Shown here piece after piece: positions 1-9,089 of a DNA stretch of 64,000 bases. The stretch's first letter is position 1. Each line of letters starts with the position of its first letter. The position numbers were made by a program, and so were the translations under genes. The stretch is from NCBI GenBank assembly GCA_028278675.1, contig JAQAJJ010000005.1, forward strand, positions 1-64,000. Reading direction: 5' to 3'. The notes beneath the pieces were generated by a model that had not been told where the DNA came from, ran no database searches, and was given only the letters and a program-made list of their open reading frames with translations. This DNA is from Candidatus Azophilus lithoversatilis (lineage in GTDB: Bacteria; Pseudomonadota; Gammaproteobacteria; Pseudomonadales; Azotimanducaceae).

Positions 1-175
1 GCCCGTAGTTGATGCTGTTCGTAATAAGCTCATCAAGCACCAAGTTGAGCTTCCCCGAAACCTTGCTGTCCAATAACTCGGCCGCGGCAAACTCCTCCAC
101 TGCTTCGGATAGAACGCTCAGCGCTGCTGACAGTTCGGGAGGCAGATGAACGATCATCCAACCTTGCTCCCCCAT
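1..175 (-). CDS. Partial HATPase_c_2 / anti-sigma-factor kinase-like ATPase
   Basis: This is the N-terminal 58 residues of a minus-strand gene whose 3' end lies off the left edge. The visible end reads LVLDELITNSINYG, which matches the N box (E..xN) of GHKL ATPases of the RsbW/SpoIIAB serine-kinase group. Such proteins usually work in partner-switching control of sigma factors or as response-regulator ATPases. The start is ATG at 175, with a purine-rich AGGGA a few bases upstream; Met7 is an alternative start. The gene lies 41 bp downstream of the alpha-E gene on the same strand. The family call rests on one motif because most of the protein is missing. Confidence 0.6.
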   Translation of the reverse strand, partial: MGEQGWMIVHLPPELSAALSVLSEAVEEFAAAELLDSKVSGKLNLVLDELITNSINYG

Positions 176-216
176 CGCATCCCTACCGTTGGTGTTCCTC
201 GCGAGATGTAACGGAA

Positions 217-1182
217 TCAAACGTGGACCGGATAATACACGTACTCCTGTTCAAGTAAACCGTGAAATTTCTGGTACAAAGCCAGAATTTCCGCCAGATG
301 CCGCTGCTGAACAGCCGTGGGCGCGTCCGCGCATCCCGAGAGCAGCCCACTGATGCGGGCGAGAACGGCGAACGGAGTCGCCCGAGGTCGATCCGCCAGC
401 AGCGGATCGACCGCCTCCAAGCGGTCCCAGCGCCGTTCCGCCGCAAAACCCCGCGCATGCGGTTGAGCCGGCTCGCCGCCCAGCCGCGTCAGGGCGTGCG
501 CTCCATTGACATCACCCCCCTGCGTTCGACCGTAGGCCTCAAGGGCGTTGCAGGCCCGCAACGCGTTGGTCCAGTGCTCGCCGTCACTGCCAGTCTCGGA
601 GGAGAACGGACCGCCGCAGTGCGCCAGCAAGGTGGTCGCCGCCAGTTGGGCGCGTTCGACGTACTTGCCCAGCTGCATGAAGCACCAGTGGTCGCCGCGC
701 CGCAAGGTGCCTTGGCAGATGCCGTCAAATTGCTGCACGCCTTCGACAATGCCCGCGTAGAAGCGCTCAGGCTCCTTGGTCCACTCGTCCACAAGCGTCG
801 TGCCGCGCAGGCTGAGGTAGGTCCGGTTCAAGCAAGTCCAGAGCGCGGCGCTCAAGCAGTCACGCACTTGCCGGGCGTTGTCACGCGCACCATGAAGCGA
901 AGCGAGAATCGACGATGGATTGCTCGCCTCGAAGGTCAGGAAGTCGGTTAGGGCATAGCCATCGGCAAAGAGATAGTCGTCATCCTCGGCCTCGCCGAAG
1001 GACTCCGCACCCGGCGGCTGGGCGCCCAGGCAGCGGAACACCAAACTCCAGCCTTGGGCAATCTCGCCTGCCGAGCTCACCGGCAGGCGCTGCAGCTGCA
1101 GGCCCACCAAGCGAGCGCTGAACTCCACCCGCTCAAGGTAGCGGCTCATCCAATAGAGCGAATCGGCGACGCGAGCTAGCAT
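217..1182 (-). CDS. Alpha-E domain protein (DUF403)
   Basis: This encodes 321 residues and begins MLARVADSLYWMSRYLERVE, the signature opening of the alpha-E (DUF403) family. The protein is helical and has no signal peptide. Family members almost always sit beside a circularly permuted ATP-grasp protein and often a transglutaminase-like protease, a set predicted to make or modify a peptide. The first two of these are present here. I chose the ATG at 1182 because it gives the canonical N-terminus and has GGAG nine bases upstream; an ATG at 1191 and a TTG at 1197 are in frame. The gene follows the ATP-grasp gene by 90 bp and is probably co-transcribed with it. Its biochemical role is unknown. 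Confidence 0.85.
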   Translation of the reverse strand: MLARVADSLYWMSRYLERVEFSARLVGLQLQRLPVSSAGEIAQGWSLVFRCLGAQPPGAESFGEAEDDDYLFADGYALTDFLTFEASNPSSILASLHGARDNARQVRDCLSAALWTCLNRTYLSLRGTTLVDEWTKEPERFYAGIVEGVQQFDGICQGTLRRGDHWCFMQLGKYVERAQLAATTLLAHCGGPFSSETGSDGEHWTNALRACNALEAYGRTQGGDVNGAHALTRLGGEPAQPHARGFAAERRWDRLEAVDPLLADRPRATPFAVLARISGLLSGCADAPTAVQQRHLAEILALYQKFHGLLEQEYVYYPVHV

Positions 1183-1272
1183 CCGGGGCATCTCCAATCA
1201 AGCTTGGCGAAAGTGCGGCGCAACGCTGATGTCGAAGGAACAACCGGCCAGCCGACGGGCTGTCTCCAGTTG

Positions 1273-2769
1273 TTAATCGGCAGTGGCATCGACAATCCAA
1301 ATGTCCTTGGCGCCGCCCCCTTGACTGGAATTCACCACCAAACTGCCCTCGCGCAGCGCTACCCGGCAAAGCCCGCCCGGCACCACCTGGGTTTCAGCGC
1401 CGTGCAGCACAAAGGGTCGCAGATCCACATGCCGGGGCTGCAGCCGGCCATCGATCAGGCAGGGCGCGCGGGACAGGGCCAAGGTGGGCTGGGCAATGTA
1501 GTTTTGTGGATTGGCGCGAATCCTCGCGGCGAACTCCGCCCGTTCGGAGGCGCTGGCGTGGGACCCCACGAGCATGCCATATCCACCGGATTCCCCGACT
1601 GCCTTGACCACCAATTCATCGAGGTGCTCAAGCGTGTAGCGCAGTCCATCCGGGTCCCGGCAGAGATGCGTCTCCACGTTGTCGATGATCGGCTCCTCGC
1701 CGAGATAGTAGCGAATCATGGACGGCACGTAGGCGTATACGGCCTTGTCGTCCGCCACGCCGGTGCCAGGCGCATTGGCCATGGCGAGATTGCCCCGGCG
1801 GTATACCTCAAAAAGTCCGGGCACACCCAACAAGGAATCGGCCCGGAACACCTGGGGATCGATGAAGTCGTCATCAACGCGGCGATAGAGCACGTCCACA
1901 GGCCGCAACCCGCGAATGGTGCGCATGAGCAGGCGCCCGCGCTCCACAAGCAAATCGACTCCCCTGACCAATTCGATGCCCGTTTCCGCGGCAAGGAAGG
2001 CATGTTCGTAGTAAGCGGAGTTGTGGATCCCCGGGGTCAGCAAGGCCATGCCTGGCGAGTCGGCCACTGGCGAGAGGGACTCCAGCACTCGGCGCAGCTC
2101 GCGTCCGTAGCGCTCCACGGGGCGAACGCGGCAACCGCGGAAGACCCGTGGGTAGGCGCGACGGATGGCCTGCCGGCAGGCTAGCATGTAGGACACCCCC
2201 GACGGCACCCGCAGATTGTCCTCAAGCACCTTGAAGCCATCGCCAGTGCGCACGATGTCGCTGCCGCACACCGACACGTAGGCGTCAAGCGGCACCTTGA
2301 CGCCTTCCATCTCCGGGCGGTAGTTCGGGCAGGAACGCACCAAATCCGGCGGAACAATGCCATCGCGCAGAATGCGGCCGGGACCGTATACATCCGCCAG
2401 AAACAGATTGAGCGCCTGGACTCGCTGAATCAGGCCCCGCTCGATGAGCGCCCACTCGTTGGCCGGCAGCAGGCGCGGCACGCAGTCGACTGGAAAAACC
2501 CGCTCGATGGACTCATCGTCGCCGTAAACCGTGAAGGTGATGCCTTCGTGGAGCAAGGAACGGGCAACGCGTTGGTGCAGCCGCTCAAGCTCATCCCGGG
2601 ACAAGTCCCCCACCGCCTTGGCAAGGGCTCGGCAGTGTGGGCGCGGCGAGCCCGCAGCGTCAAGCATCTCGTCGAAAAAACCGGGGTCGAGATCATACTG
2701 ATCGAATGGCGAGGCACGGTCCGGCTTGCGCTCACCATCGGCCGCACGGTCATCATCGCGTACATTCAT
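1273..2769 (-). CDS. Circularly permuted ATP-grasp protein (DUF404/DUF407)
   Basis: This encodes 498 residues matching the circularly permuted ATP-grasp family (DUF404 then DUF407). Visible features are the N-terminal stretch RSLLHEGITFTVYG, the central KVLEDNLRVPSGVSY, and VKAVGESGGYGMLVG near the C-terminus, which resembles the glycine-rich ATP-binding loop. The family is thought to form amide bonds between carboxylates and amines, and it partners with alpha-E proteins. The reading frame stays open upstream into the divergent ABC transporter gene, so I took the ATG at 2769 (MNVRDDDR), which keeps the two genes apart. No transglutaminase-like gene is seen nearby, although one could lie beyond the left edge. 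Confidence 0.85.
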   Translation of the reverse strand: MNVRDDDRAADGERKPDRASPFDQYDLDPGFFDEMLDAAGSPRPHCRALAKAVGDLSRDELERLHQRVARSLLHEGITFTVYGDDESIERVFPVDCVPRLLPANEWALIERGLIQRVQALNLFLADVYGPGRILRDGIVPPDLVRSCPNYRPEMEGVKVPLDAYVSVCGSDIVRTGDGFKVLEDNLRVPSGVSYMLACRQAIRRAYPRVFRGCRVRPVERYGRELRRVLESLSPVADSPGMALLTPGIHNSAYYEHAFLAAETGIELVRGVDLLVERGRLLMRTIRGLRPVDVLYRRVDDDFIDPQVFRADSLLGVPGLFEVYRRGNLAMANAPGTGVADDKAVYAYVPSMIRYYLGEEPIIDNVETHLCRDPDGLRYTLEHLDELVVKAVGESGGYGMLVGSHASASERAEFAARIRANPQNYIAQPTLALSRAPCLIDGRLQPRHVDLRPFVLHGAETQVVPGGLCRVALREGSLVVNSSQGGGAKDIWIVDATAD

Positions 2770-2807
2770 CGCCGCAATATCGCGCTGGCAACCGGTCCTG
2801 TCAATGC

Positions 2808-2836
2808 CGGGCACTGCGCGTGTCGGGCACTGCGCG
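2808..2836. repeat. 13-bp direct repeat in a divergent intergenic region
   Basis: CGGGCACTGCGCG occurs twice with a 16-bp period (2808-2820 and 2824-2836), between the divergent ATP-grasp gene and the polyamine transporter genes. Two helically non-phased copies between divergent starts could be an operator, or a chance duplication. Confidence 0.4.
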
Positions 2837-2896
2837 CAGGTATTGCCGTTGCCTGTGCCTCCCGGTAGTGTGGTGGCCACTTGGTGGAAAAAGCGC

Positions 2897-3991
2897 ATGA
2901 ACGATGACAGGCCCCACATCGAGTACATCGGCGTACGCAAGCGGTACGGTCGGTCCAACTGGGTGGTGAGCGATCTGGACCTCCGTGTGCGGCGCGGCGA
3001 ATTCCTGACCCTATTGGGACCGTCCGGGTCCGGCAAGACCACTTGCCTGATGATGCTGGCCGGTTTCGAAGCGCCCAGTGCCGGCGAAATTCGCATCAAC
3101 GGCGAAACCGTCGATGGTCTGCCGCCAGACAAGCGCGGCATCGGCGTCGTGTTCCAGAACTACGCCCTGTTCCCCCACATGACGGTGGGCGGCAACTTGG
3201 CCTTTCCACTGGAGGTGCGGGGCATGGCCGAGCCGGAGCGCCGCGAGCGGGTGGATCAGGCGCTGGCGCTGGTGCGCATGGAGGGCTTCGCCGATCGCCG
3301 GCCTGACCAGCTTTCCGGGGGCCAGCAGCAGCGCATCGCCATCGCCCGCGCCCTAGTCTTTGAGCCGGATTTGGTGTTGATGGATGAGCCCCTGGGCGCA
3401 CTGGACCGGCGGCTTCGGGAGGAGCTTCAATACGAAATCCGCCGCATCCAGCAGCAACTCGGCGTCACTGTGGTTTACGTCACCCACGATCAGCAGGAGG
3501 CCATGGCCATGTCCGACCGGGTGGCGGTCTTCCGGGCTGGGCGCATCGAGCAGGCAGCGGCGCCGGAAGTCCTCTACGAAGAGCCGCAGCGGGCCTTCGT
3601 CGCCAGTTTCATCGGCGAGAACAACCTGCTCCCGGGACGCATCATCTCCATCAACAGAGGTGTGTGCGCGGTGGAAGTGAATGGGCGCCAAATCGAAGCG
3701 TCCCACGTTGGCAACCTGCCCGCCGGCGCCGAAACACTGGTGGCCATCCGTCCGGAGCGAGTCAAGGTGACCCGCGAGGCAGGCCACTTCGCCAACGAGC
3801 ACGAGGCCAGGGTGGAGGACATTAGCTTCCTTGGCGACCACTTGAGGGTGCGTCTGTCCGTCTGCGGCAACTCCAGCTTCATAGCCAAGATCCCCAACAT
3901 CGTCGGCCACGGCGGCATTCTGCCAGGCGACTTGGTTAACGTGGGTTGGGCGGCGCTCGATTGCCGCGCCTTGGAAGCCGAGTCCAGTTGA
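2897..3991 (+). CDS. potA: Polyamine-type ABC transporter ATP-binding protein (PotA family)
   Basis: This encodes 364 residues of a cytoplasmic ATPase. It has Walker [10 protein letters not shown] (residues 41-49), Q-loop FQNYALFPH (Gln87), signature LSGGQQQR (139-146), Walker B LVLMDEP (159-165) and the H-loop YVTHDQ. A C-terminal TOBE region follows ([10 protein letters not shown]), typical of CUT1/POPT-family ATPases such as PotA and PotG. The start is ATG at 2897; the frame is open further upstream but that part overlaps the divergent gene. It heads an operon with a solute-binding protein and two permeases, all on the plus strand with short gaps. The family is certain; the substrate (spermidine or putrescine versus another small amine) cannot be told from sequence. 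Confidence 0.92.
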   Translation: MNDDRPHIEYIGVRKRYGRSNWVVSDLDLRVRRGEFLTLLGPSGSGKTTCLMMLAGFEAPSAGEIRINGETVDGLPPDKRGIGVVFQNYALFPHMTVGGNLAFPLEVRGMAEPERRERVDQALALVRMEGFADRRPDQLSGGQQQRIAIARALVFEPDLVLMDEPLGALDRRLREELQYEIRRIQQQLGVTVVYVTHDQQEAMAMSDRVAVFRAGRIEQAAAPEVLYEEPQRAFVASFIGENNLLPGRIISINRGVCAVEVNGRQIEASHVGNLPAGAETLVAIRPERVKVTREAGHFANEHEARVEDISFLGDHLRVRLSVCGNSSFIAKIPNIVGHGGILPGDLVNVGWAALDCRALEAESS

Positions 3992-4034
3992 GCCAATTCA
4001 GATTGTCCGGTCGCATCAATGGAAGAGTAAAGCA

Positions 4035-5138
4035 ATGCAAGAGCCGCATCCCCCGTCATCCGCGAACGCCCGCCAGCTTGCGGCTTTGCTGCTCGCGCTC
4101 CTGCCCGGGTCACTGGCGGCGGAATCCATAACCGTGGTGTCCTGGGGGGGCTCATACGCCCGCGCTTGCGTCGAGGCCTACCACAAAGCGTTCACCGCCG
4201 AGACTGGCATCGAGGTGCTGCTCGAGGATTACAACGGCGGCTTGGCCCAAGTGCGCGCGCAGGCCGATGCCGGGGCGGTGCATTGGGACGTCGTCGACCT
4301 CGAGATGCCGGACGGCAAGCTGGCCTGCGATGAGGGCATCATCGAGCCGGTCGAGCTGGCCGAGCTGCCACCCGGACTGAACGGCGAAGCGCCGGCGGAG
4401 GACTACCCGCCTGGCGTGGTCTCCGAATGCGGCCCGGGCATGCTGTTCTACTCCACCATCTACGCCTACAGCACCCAATACCTCAAGGGCGAACCACCCG
4501 CGACCATTGAGGATTTCTTCGACCTTGAGAAATTCCCAGGGCGGCGCGGCATGCGCCGTTCGCCATTGGCCAATCTCGAGTTCGCGCTGCTCGCCGACGG
4601 TGTGCCCTTGGAGCAGGTGTACGATGTCCTGGACACCGATGCGGGCGTCGAGCGGGCCTTCCATAAGCTCGACAGCATCAAGGATGAGGTGGTTTGGTGG
4701 GAGGCTGGCGCCCAGCCGCCGCAAATGCTCGCGGACGGCGAGGTGCTCATGAGCACTGCCTACAACGGCCGCATCTTCAATGCCCAAGTGCTGGAGAAGC
4801 AGCCCTTCATCATCGTCTGGGATGGGCAGGTCCTAGATCTCGGCGGCCCTCTCGCCATCGTCGCAGGCACCCCACGGCTGGAAGCGGCGTTGCGATTCGT
4901 GCGCTTTGCGAACCGGCCCACATCCATCGCCAACGTCGCCAAGTACATCTCCTACAGCCCCTCACGGCGCTCCGCGGTGGGGCTGGTGAACAAGCACTGG
5001 GAAACCGGCATCGACATGACGCCGCACATGCCCACTGCACCCGAAAACCTGAAGCGGGCCTTGCAAAGCGATTGGCGCTGGTGGAGTGACAACCGGGATG
5101 AGATGAATGAGCGCTTCAGCGCCTGGCTGGTGCGCTGA
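4035..5138 (+). CDS. Extracellular solute-binding protein, PotD/PotF-like
   Basis: This encodes 367 residues with an N-terminal export signal whose core is AALLLALLPGSLAAE (cleavage near residue 30). The mature protein then opens with SITVVSWGGSY, the usual first strand of spermidine/putrescine-type binding proteins. The phrase YNGGLAQVRAQ and the acidic WDVVDLEMPD segment fit the same group. It would deliver the ligand to the two permeases just downstream in the periplasm. It lies 43 bp after the ATPase gene and 5 bp before the first permease gene. Related proteins also bind other cationic or amino-acid-like compounds, so polyamine is the default guess and not established. Confidence 0.88.
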   Translation: MQEPHPPSSANARQLAALLLALLPGSLAAESITVVSWGGSYARACVEAYHKAFTAETGIEVLLEDYNGGLAQVRAQADAGAVHWDVVDLEMPDGKLACDEGIIEPVELAELPPGLNGEAPAEDYPPGVVSECGPGMLFYSTIYAYSTQYLKGEPPATIEDFFDLEKFPGRRGMRRSPLANLEFALLADGVPLEQVYDVLDTDAGVERAFHKLDSIKDEVVWWEAGAQPPQMLADGEVLMSTAYNGRIFNAQVLEKQPFIIVWDGQVLDLGGPLAIVAGTPRLEAALRFVRFANRPTSIANVAKYISYSPSRRSAVGLVNKHWETGIDMTPHMPTAPENLKRALQSDWRWWSDNRDEMNERFSAWLVR

Positions 5139-5143
5139 AAACC

Positions 5144-6337
5144 ATGCGAATTAAGGGGCCGCGGGCGACGGCGGTGGCCCTGACGCTGCCGCTGCTGGCG
5201 TTTATCGGCTTAAGCTTCGTCGCGCCGCTTGGCACCCTGTTGAGCAAGAGCGCCTATGACCCGAACGTCGCCAACATTCTGCCGCGGACGTTGGCCGCCC
5301 TGGACGGTTGGAGCGGCGGCGGCCTGCCAGCCGAAGCCGCCTTCGCAGCCATCGCCGAGGAACTGCCGAAGGCACGGCAGGCGCGCACCCTGGTCCGGGT
5401 GGCGGGCCCGGTCAATCGCCTGAAAAGCGGCCTGCGCCGGGTGCTGGCGCGCACGGCCCGCCAGGTCGAAAAGACCGAATACGCCGGGTCTTGGCGCGCG
5501 GCGCTGATCGGCATCGACCCGGCTTGGCAGGAGCCGGACACCTGGCTCGCCATCCAAGCCGCCGGCGCCCGCTTCACGTTGCGCCACTATCTCCAGGCCC
5601 TGGACTTGGAACGGCGCCCCGATGGGGATATCGGGCTGCGGCCTGAGCAGAGCCGCATCTATGTGCCCCTGCTGTGGCGCACGCTGCTGGTGAGCCTCGG
5701 CGTTACTCTGCTCTGCCTGGCCATCGGCTATCCGATCGCCCATCTCATCGCCACATCGCCGCCGAAGCGCAGCAACCTGCTGCTGCTCATGGTGCTGGTG
5801 CCTTTTTGGACCTCGCTGCTGGTTCGCACCACGGCTTGGATCGTCCTGCTGCAGCGGCAAGGCGTCATCAACAGCCTGTTGGTGTCGATGGGCATCACGC
5901 CGGACGGCGAGCGGCTGGAGTTGATTTACAACATGACCGGCACCTTCACCGCCATGACTCATGTGCTGCTGCCGTTCATGGTGCTGCCCCTGTATTCGGT
6001 GATGCGCTCGATTCCGCCGACGCACATGGCCGCCGCGGCCTCATTGGGCGCCAACCCCGTCCAAGGGTTTTTGCGGGTGTATCTGCCGCAGACCCTGCCC
6101 GGCATTGGCGCGGGCGGCCTGCTGGTGTTCATTCTCGCCATCGGCTACTACATCACCCCCGCGCTGGTCGGCGGCCGCAGCGGCCAGCTCATTTCCAACA
6201 TGATCGCCTACCATGTGCAGACCTCGCTCAATTGGGGGCTGGCGGCGGCGCTCAGCAGCATCCTGCTGGTCGCCGTGATCGGCCTCTACCTCATCTACAG
6301 CCGCCTGATCGGCATCGACCGAGTGAGGCTCAGCTGA
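5144..6337 (+). CDS. ABC transporter permease, PotB-like with long N-terminal insertion
   Basis: This encodes 397 residues of an inner-membrane permease. TM1 lies at about residues 9-29. About 140 mostly hydrophilic residues follow before the standard permease core of five further helices begins near residue 175. The EAA-type loop (MRSIPPTHMAAAASLGANP) is at about residues 287-305 and would dock on the ATPase. E. coli PotB is about 285 residues, so the extra length is the segment between TM1 and TM2, predicted to face the periplasm. It begins 5 bp after the binding-protein gene and ends 1 bp before the next permease gene, so the operon is tightly coupled. Confidence 0.9.
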   Translation: MRIKGPRATAVALTLPLLAFIGLSFVAPLGTLLSKSAYDPNVANILPRTLAALDGWSGGGLPAEAAFAAIAEELPKARQARTLVRVAGPVNRLKSGLRRVLARTARQVEKTEYAGSWRAALIGIDPAWQEPDTWLAIQAAGARFTLRHYLQALDLERRPDGDIGLRPEQSRIYVPLLWRTLLVSLGVTLLCLAIGYPIAHLIATSPPKRSNLLLLMVLVPFWTSLLVRTTAWIVLLQRQGVINSLLVSMGITPDGERLELIYNMTGTFTAMTHVLLPFMVLPLYSVMRSIPPTHMAAAASLGANPVQGFLRVYLPQTLPGIGAGGLLVFILAIGYYITPALVGGRSGQLISNMIAYHVQTSLNWGLAAALSSILLVAVIGLYLIYSRLIGIDRVRLS

Positions 6338-6338
6338 C

Positions 6339-7160
6339 ATGAACCCCGTGCTGTGGCGGCGGGTCGGGCACTACGGCTTCATCGCCTTTTGCGCCGCCGC
6401 GTTCATCTTTCTGCTCGCGCCTATATTGGTGATCGTGCCGTTGAGCTTCAACGCCGAACCCTACTTCACCTTCACGGAGGGCATGCTGCGCCTGGACCCG
6501 GAGGCCTACTCCCTGCGCTGGTACCGCAACGTGGTCGAAGACGAGGCGTGGAGCCGGGCGCTGGTCAACAGCCTGGTCATCGGCAGCGCCGCCACGCTGC
6601 TGGCCACCACGCTCGGCACCTTGGCCGCGCTGGGGCTAGCCAGCCCAGCGATGCCGGGGCGCGCGCTGATCACCGGCATTCTGATCTCGCCGATGGTGAC
6701 GCCCATCATCATTGTCGCGGTGGGCATGTTCTTTTTCTACTCCAGCATCGGTCTGGGACAAAGCCTCACAGGCTTGATTCTCGCCCACGCCGCCTTGGGC
6801 GCCCCCTTCGTGGTGATCACCGTGACGGCCACGCTGAGCGGCTTCGACCCCACCTTGCTGCGGGCCGCCGCCAGCTTGGGGGCGGGGCCGCTGCGGCGCT
6901 TCTTCCGGGTGCAACTGCCCTTGATCGCTCCGGGCGTGTTCTCCGGCGGGCTGTTCGCGTTCGCCACCTCATTTGACGAAGTGGTGGTGGTCCTGTTCAT
7001 GGGCGGATTGGAGCAGCGCACCATTCCGCGCCAGATGTGGTCTGGCATTCGCGAGCAGATCAGCCCCAGCATCCTGGCGGTGGCTGTCTTCCTGATCGCC
7101 TTCGCCCTAGTCGCTCTGTTCACCGTGCAATGGTTGCGGCGGCGCTCCACAGGGCGCTAG
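6339..7160 (+). CDS. ABC transporter permease, PotC-like
   Basis: This encodes 273 residues with six predicted membrane segments and the permease EAA loop (TLLRAAASLGAGPLRRFF, about residues 169-186). Its length matches E. coli PotC. It is the second permease of the polyamine-type transporter and pairs with the longer PotB-like protein. The ATG at 6339 lies one base after the previous stop, so translation is probably coupled. It is the last gene of the operon; the next gene converges from the other strand 10 bp downstream. Confidence 0.92.
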   Translation: MNPVLWRRVGHYGFIAFCAAAFIFLLAPILVIVPLSFNAEPYFTFTEGMLRLDPEAYSLRWYRNVVEDEAWSRALVNSLVIGSAATLLATTLGTLAALGLASPAMPGRALITGILISPMVTPIIIVAVGMFFFYSSIGLGQSLTGLILAHAALGAPFVVITVTATLSGFDPTLLRAAASLGAGPLRRFFRVQLPLIAPGVFSGGLFAFATSFDEVVVVLFMGGLEQRTIPRQMWSGIREQISPSILAVAVFLIAFALVALFTVQWLRRRSTGR

Positions 7161-7170
7161 GAACAGGACA

Positions 7171-8088
7171 TCAAGCCCATCGCACCGCCTCGAAGTAGGC
7201 CTGTTCGCGCAGGTAGGCGTTGGGATGGCGATCCAAGGCGCTGCGCAGCATCGCGCAGGCCTCGGCCACCGGCGCTGCGCCGGTGCGGCACCGCTCGATG
7301 ACGCCGGTCAGGCTGGCCCTTTCCGACCGATCCATTCGCCGCTTGAGGTAGCCTTGCATGTGCGATAGGGCGTTGGCATGGCCTGCGCGGCTAGCCGGAC
7401 GGGTCAGCCCCGCCATGAGGCAAACCAGATAGCGCTCGCCGATGGCTGCGACGCCGGTGCGCAGATCGCTAAGCAGCTGGCCTGCGGCGCGATAGTGGTT
7501 CAGGCTATGGGCCATCAACAAGTACTTGTAGCGGGCGTGGAACTCGATCAAGCGCTGCGCCGTCAATCCGACTCGCTCGAGGCGGCGCCAATGAGCGTAG
7601 GTGAGCGTCCGATTGATGAAGGCCCCGCGTAGCGCCGAATCAAAAAGCCGCTCGTTTTCCTCGGCCGGCAGGCCGGGGCGCGCGGCCAGCACACTCGCGG
7701 CGTAAACGCCCCGCCCGTCCGAGCGTTGCGGCTCGCCGCGAACCTCGGCGCGCACCTTCACGCTGTCCAATCCGCAGCTCGGCGAACGCGCCATGAAGAC
7801 GTAGCCGCAGGCTCTCTTCAACTGGGTAGCTTGGAACCTGCCGAAAGCGTTCAGCGCTTCGGTGACGTCAAGCCCGGCATCGTCAACACCGACCGAGCGC
7901 AGCTTGCTGCCCGTGCCAACCAAGCGAATCGGCGGGCGGGGCACGCCCATGCCGATCCCCACTTCGGGGCAAACGGCCATGTATTCGAATACACCGGCCA
8001 ATTGCGAATGGGGGAAGGCAGCGGCGGCATCGCTGCCGTCATAGCGCACCGCCTCGCCCCTCAAGCAGGCGCTGATCGCAACCGGCAC
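7171..8088 (-). CDS. DUF523 and DUF1722 (YbgA-like) protein
   Basis: This encodes about 305 residues with two domains. The N-terminal half is DUF523 (VAISACLRGEAVRYDG, then AVCPEVGIGMGVPR and FMARSPSCG, with the conserved cysteines). The C-terminal half is DUF1722, the YbgA domain (LIEFHARYKYLLMAHS). The fused form is common in gammaproteobacteria, often near photolyase or stress genes; DUF523 is proposed to be a thiouracil desulfidase-like enzyme. I prefer the GTG at 8088 because it gives the usual N-terminus. A TTG at 8148 is in frame but would overlap the upstream acyl-CoA dehydrogenase gene. It probably follows the two dehydrogenase genes by read-through. Confidence 0.85.
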   Translation of the reverse strand: MPVAISACLRGEAVRYDGSDAAAAFPHSQLAGVFEYMAVCPEVGIGMGVPRPPIRLVGTGSKLRSVGVDDAGLDVTEALNAFGRFQATQLKRACGYVFMARSPSCGLDSVKVRAEVRGEPQRSDGRGVYAASVLAARPGLPAEENERLFDSALRGAFINRTLTYAHWRRLERVGLTAQRLIEFHARYKYLLMAHSLNHYRAAGQLLSDLRTGVAAIGERYLVCLMAGLTRPASRAGHANALSHMQGYLKRRMDRSERASLTGVIERCRTGAAPVAEACAMLRSALDRHPNAYLREQAYFEAVRWA

Positions 8089-8120
8089 TGGCGGCTCAGG
8101 GCGGGACGGAAATTCAGGCG

Positions 8121-9089
8121 TCAAGAGGAGGTCGCCAGAAAATCCCAAACCTGGTCAGCGCCCAGGGCGCACAGGCGGCGGCCCAGCAGTGCCTGCCAAT
8201 GGGCTTCGCCACCGTACTCGTCCCGCCACGCCCAAAGCCGGCGGGTGAAGTGGTGCAGCTGGTGTTCGTAGGTGAAACCCATGGCGCCATGCACCTGGTG
8301 AACGGCTTCGGCGACGAGGCCGACGGCTTCGCCGACCCGGGACTTGGCAACCGCCACCTCGAACGCAAAGCGCTCGCTGCCGACCGCGGCAATGGCCGCG
8401 TCGGCGGCGCGGCCCGCGGCCGCCACTTCCGCAGCCACCATGGCGAGCATGTGCTGAACAGCTTGAAAGCGGGCGATGGGCCGCCCGAACTGCTCGCGCT
8501 CCTGGGCGTAGCCGACGCCCAGTTCCAGCACCCGGTCCAAGGCACCGGCGGACTGCGCCGCGCGAGCCAACGCAAGTAGCGCATGCGCTGGCTCCGCGCT
8601 GTGAATGGGTCGGACGTCCCGCACTTCGACCTGATCGCGGGGCTCCCCGGCCAAGTTGGTCGCTTCAACCACCGCCAGCGGCGACCCGGCAAATACGCCG
8701 CCATCGGCCGCGACCCCAACAATGCGCCGCGCTGCCCGTCCCCAAGGCACCGCTCGCCAGTGCCGGCCGGCGTTCTGCGCAACAATCCCAACCGTATTCA
8801 GCGCATCGGGCACCCCGTCTTCGTCCGCTCCACCGAGCCAACGATTGGCCAGCAAGGCCTCGGCCAGCGGCAGGGGCGCCGCGAATCGGCCAGCCACCCG
8901 CAACACCGCAAACACATCGGCCAGTTCCGCGCCGCTGTCCGGCTGCGCCATGAGTTGAAATCCGCTTTCGCACAGGAGTTGCCACAGCTGCACGGGAAAA
9001 TGGCCTTCCTCCGCCGCGTCCAAGGTCGCCTTGCTGCATTGGTCGCGAAAGATCCGCTCCGCAGCATCCACCAGCATCCTCTCCATCAC
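8121..9089 (-). CDS. Acyl-CoA dehydrogenase, short partner subunit
   Basis: This encodes 322 residues of the acyl-CoA dehydrogenase fold. The C-terminal helical domain is clear (LELGVGYAQEREQFGRPIARFQ, then VHQVHGAMGFTYEHQLHHFTRR). The N-terminal and middle domains are short and degenerate. It overlaps the longer dehydrogenase gene by ATGA. Adjacent long and short dehydrogenase genes like this form alpha2-beta2 enzymes in steroid catabolism (the FadE28/FadE29 and IpdE1/IpdE2 type), where only one subunit carries the catalytic base. Pairing is inferred from gene order and length, and the substrate is unknown. Confidence 0.88.
   Translation of the reverse strand: MMERMLVDAAERIFRDQCSKATLDAAEEGHFPVQLWQLLCESGFQLMAQPDSGAELADVFAVLRVAGRFAAPLPLAEALLANRWLGGADEDGVPDALNTVGIVAQNAGRHWRAVPWGRAARRIVGVAADGGVFAGSPLAVVEATNLAGEPRDQVEVRDVRPIHSAEPAHALLALARAAQSAGALDRVLELGVGYAQEREQFGRPIARFQAVQHMLAMVAAEVAAAGRAADAAIAAVGSERFAFEVAVAKSRVGEAVGLVAEAVHQVHGAMGFTYEHQLHHFTRRLWAWRDEYGGEAHWQALLGRRLCALGADQVWDFLATSS

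Noticed and set aside
8630..8670. TGATCGCGGGG inside the short acyl-CoA dehydrogenase gene as an eighth repeat copy
   Set aside because: Only the first eleven bases match; the core and ending of the repeat are missing.
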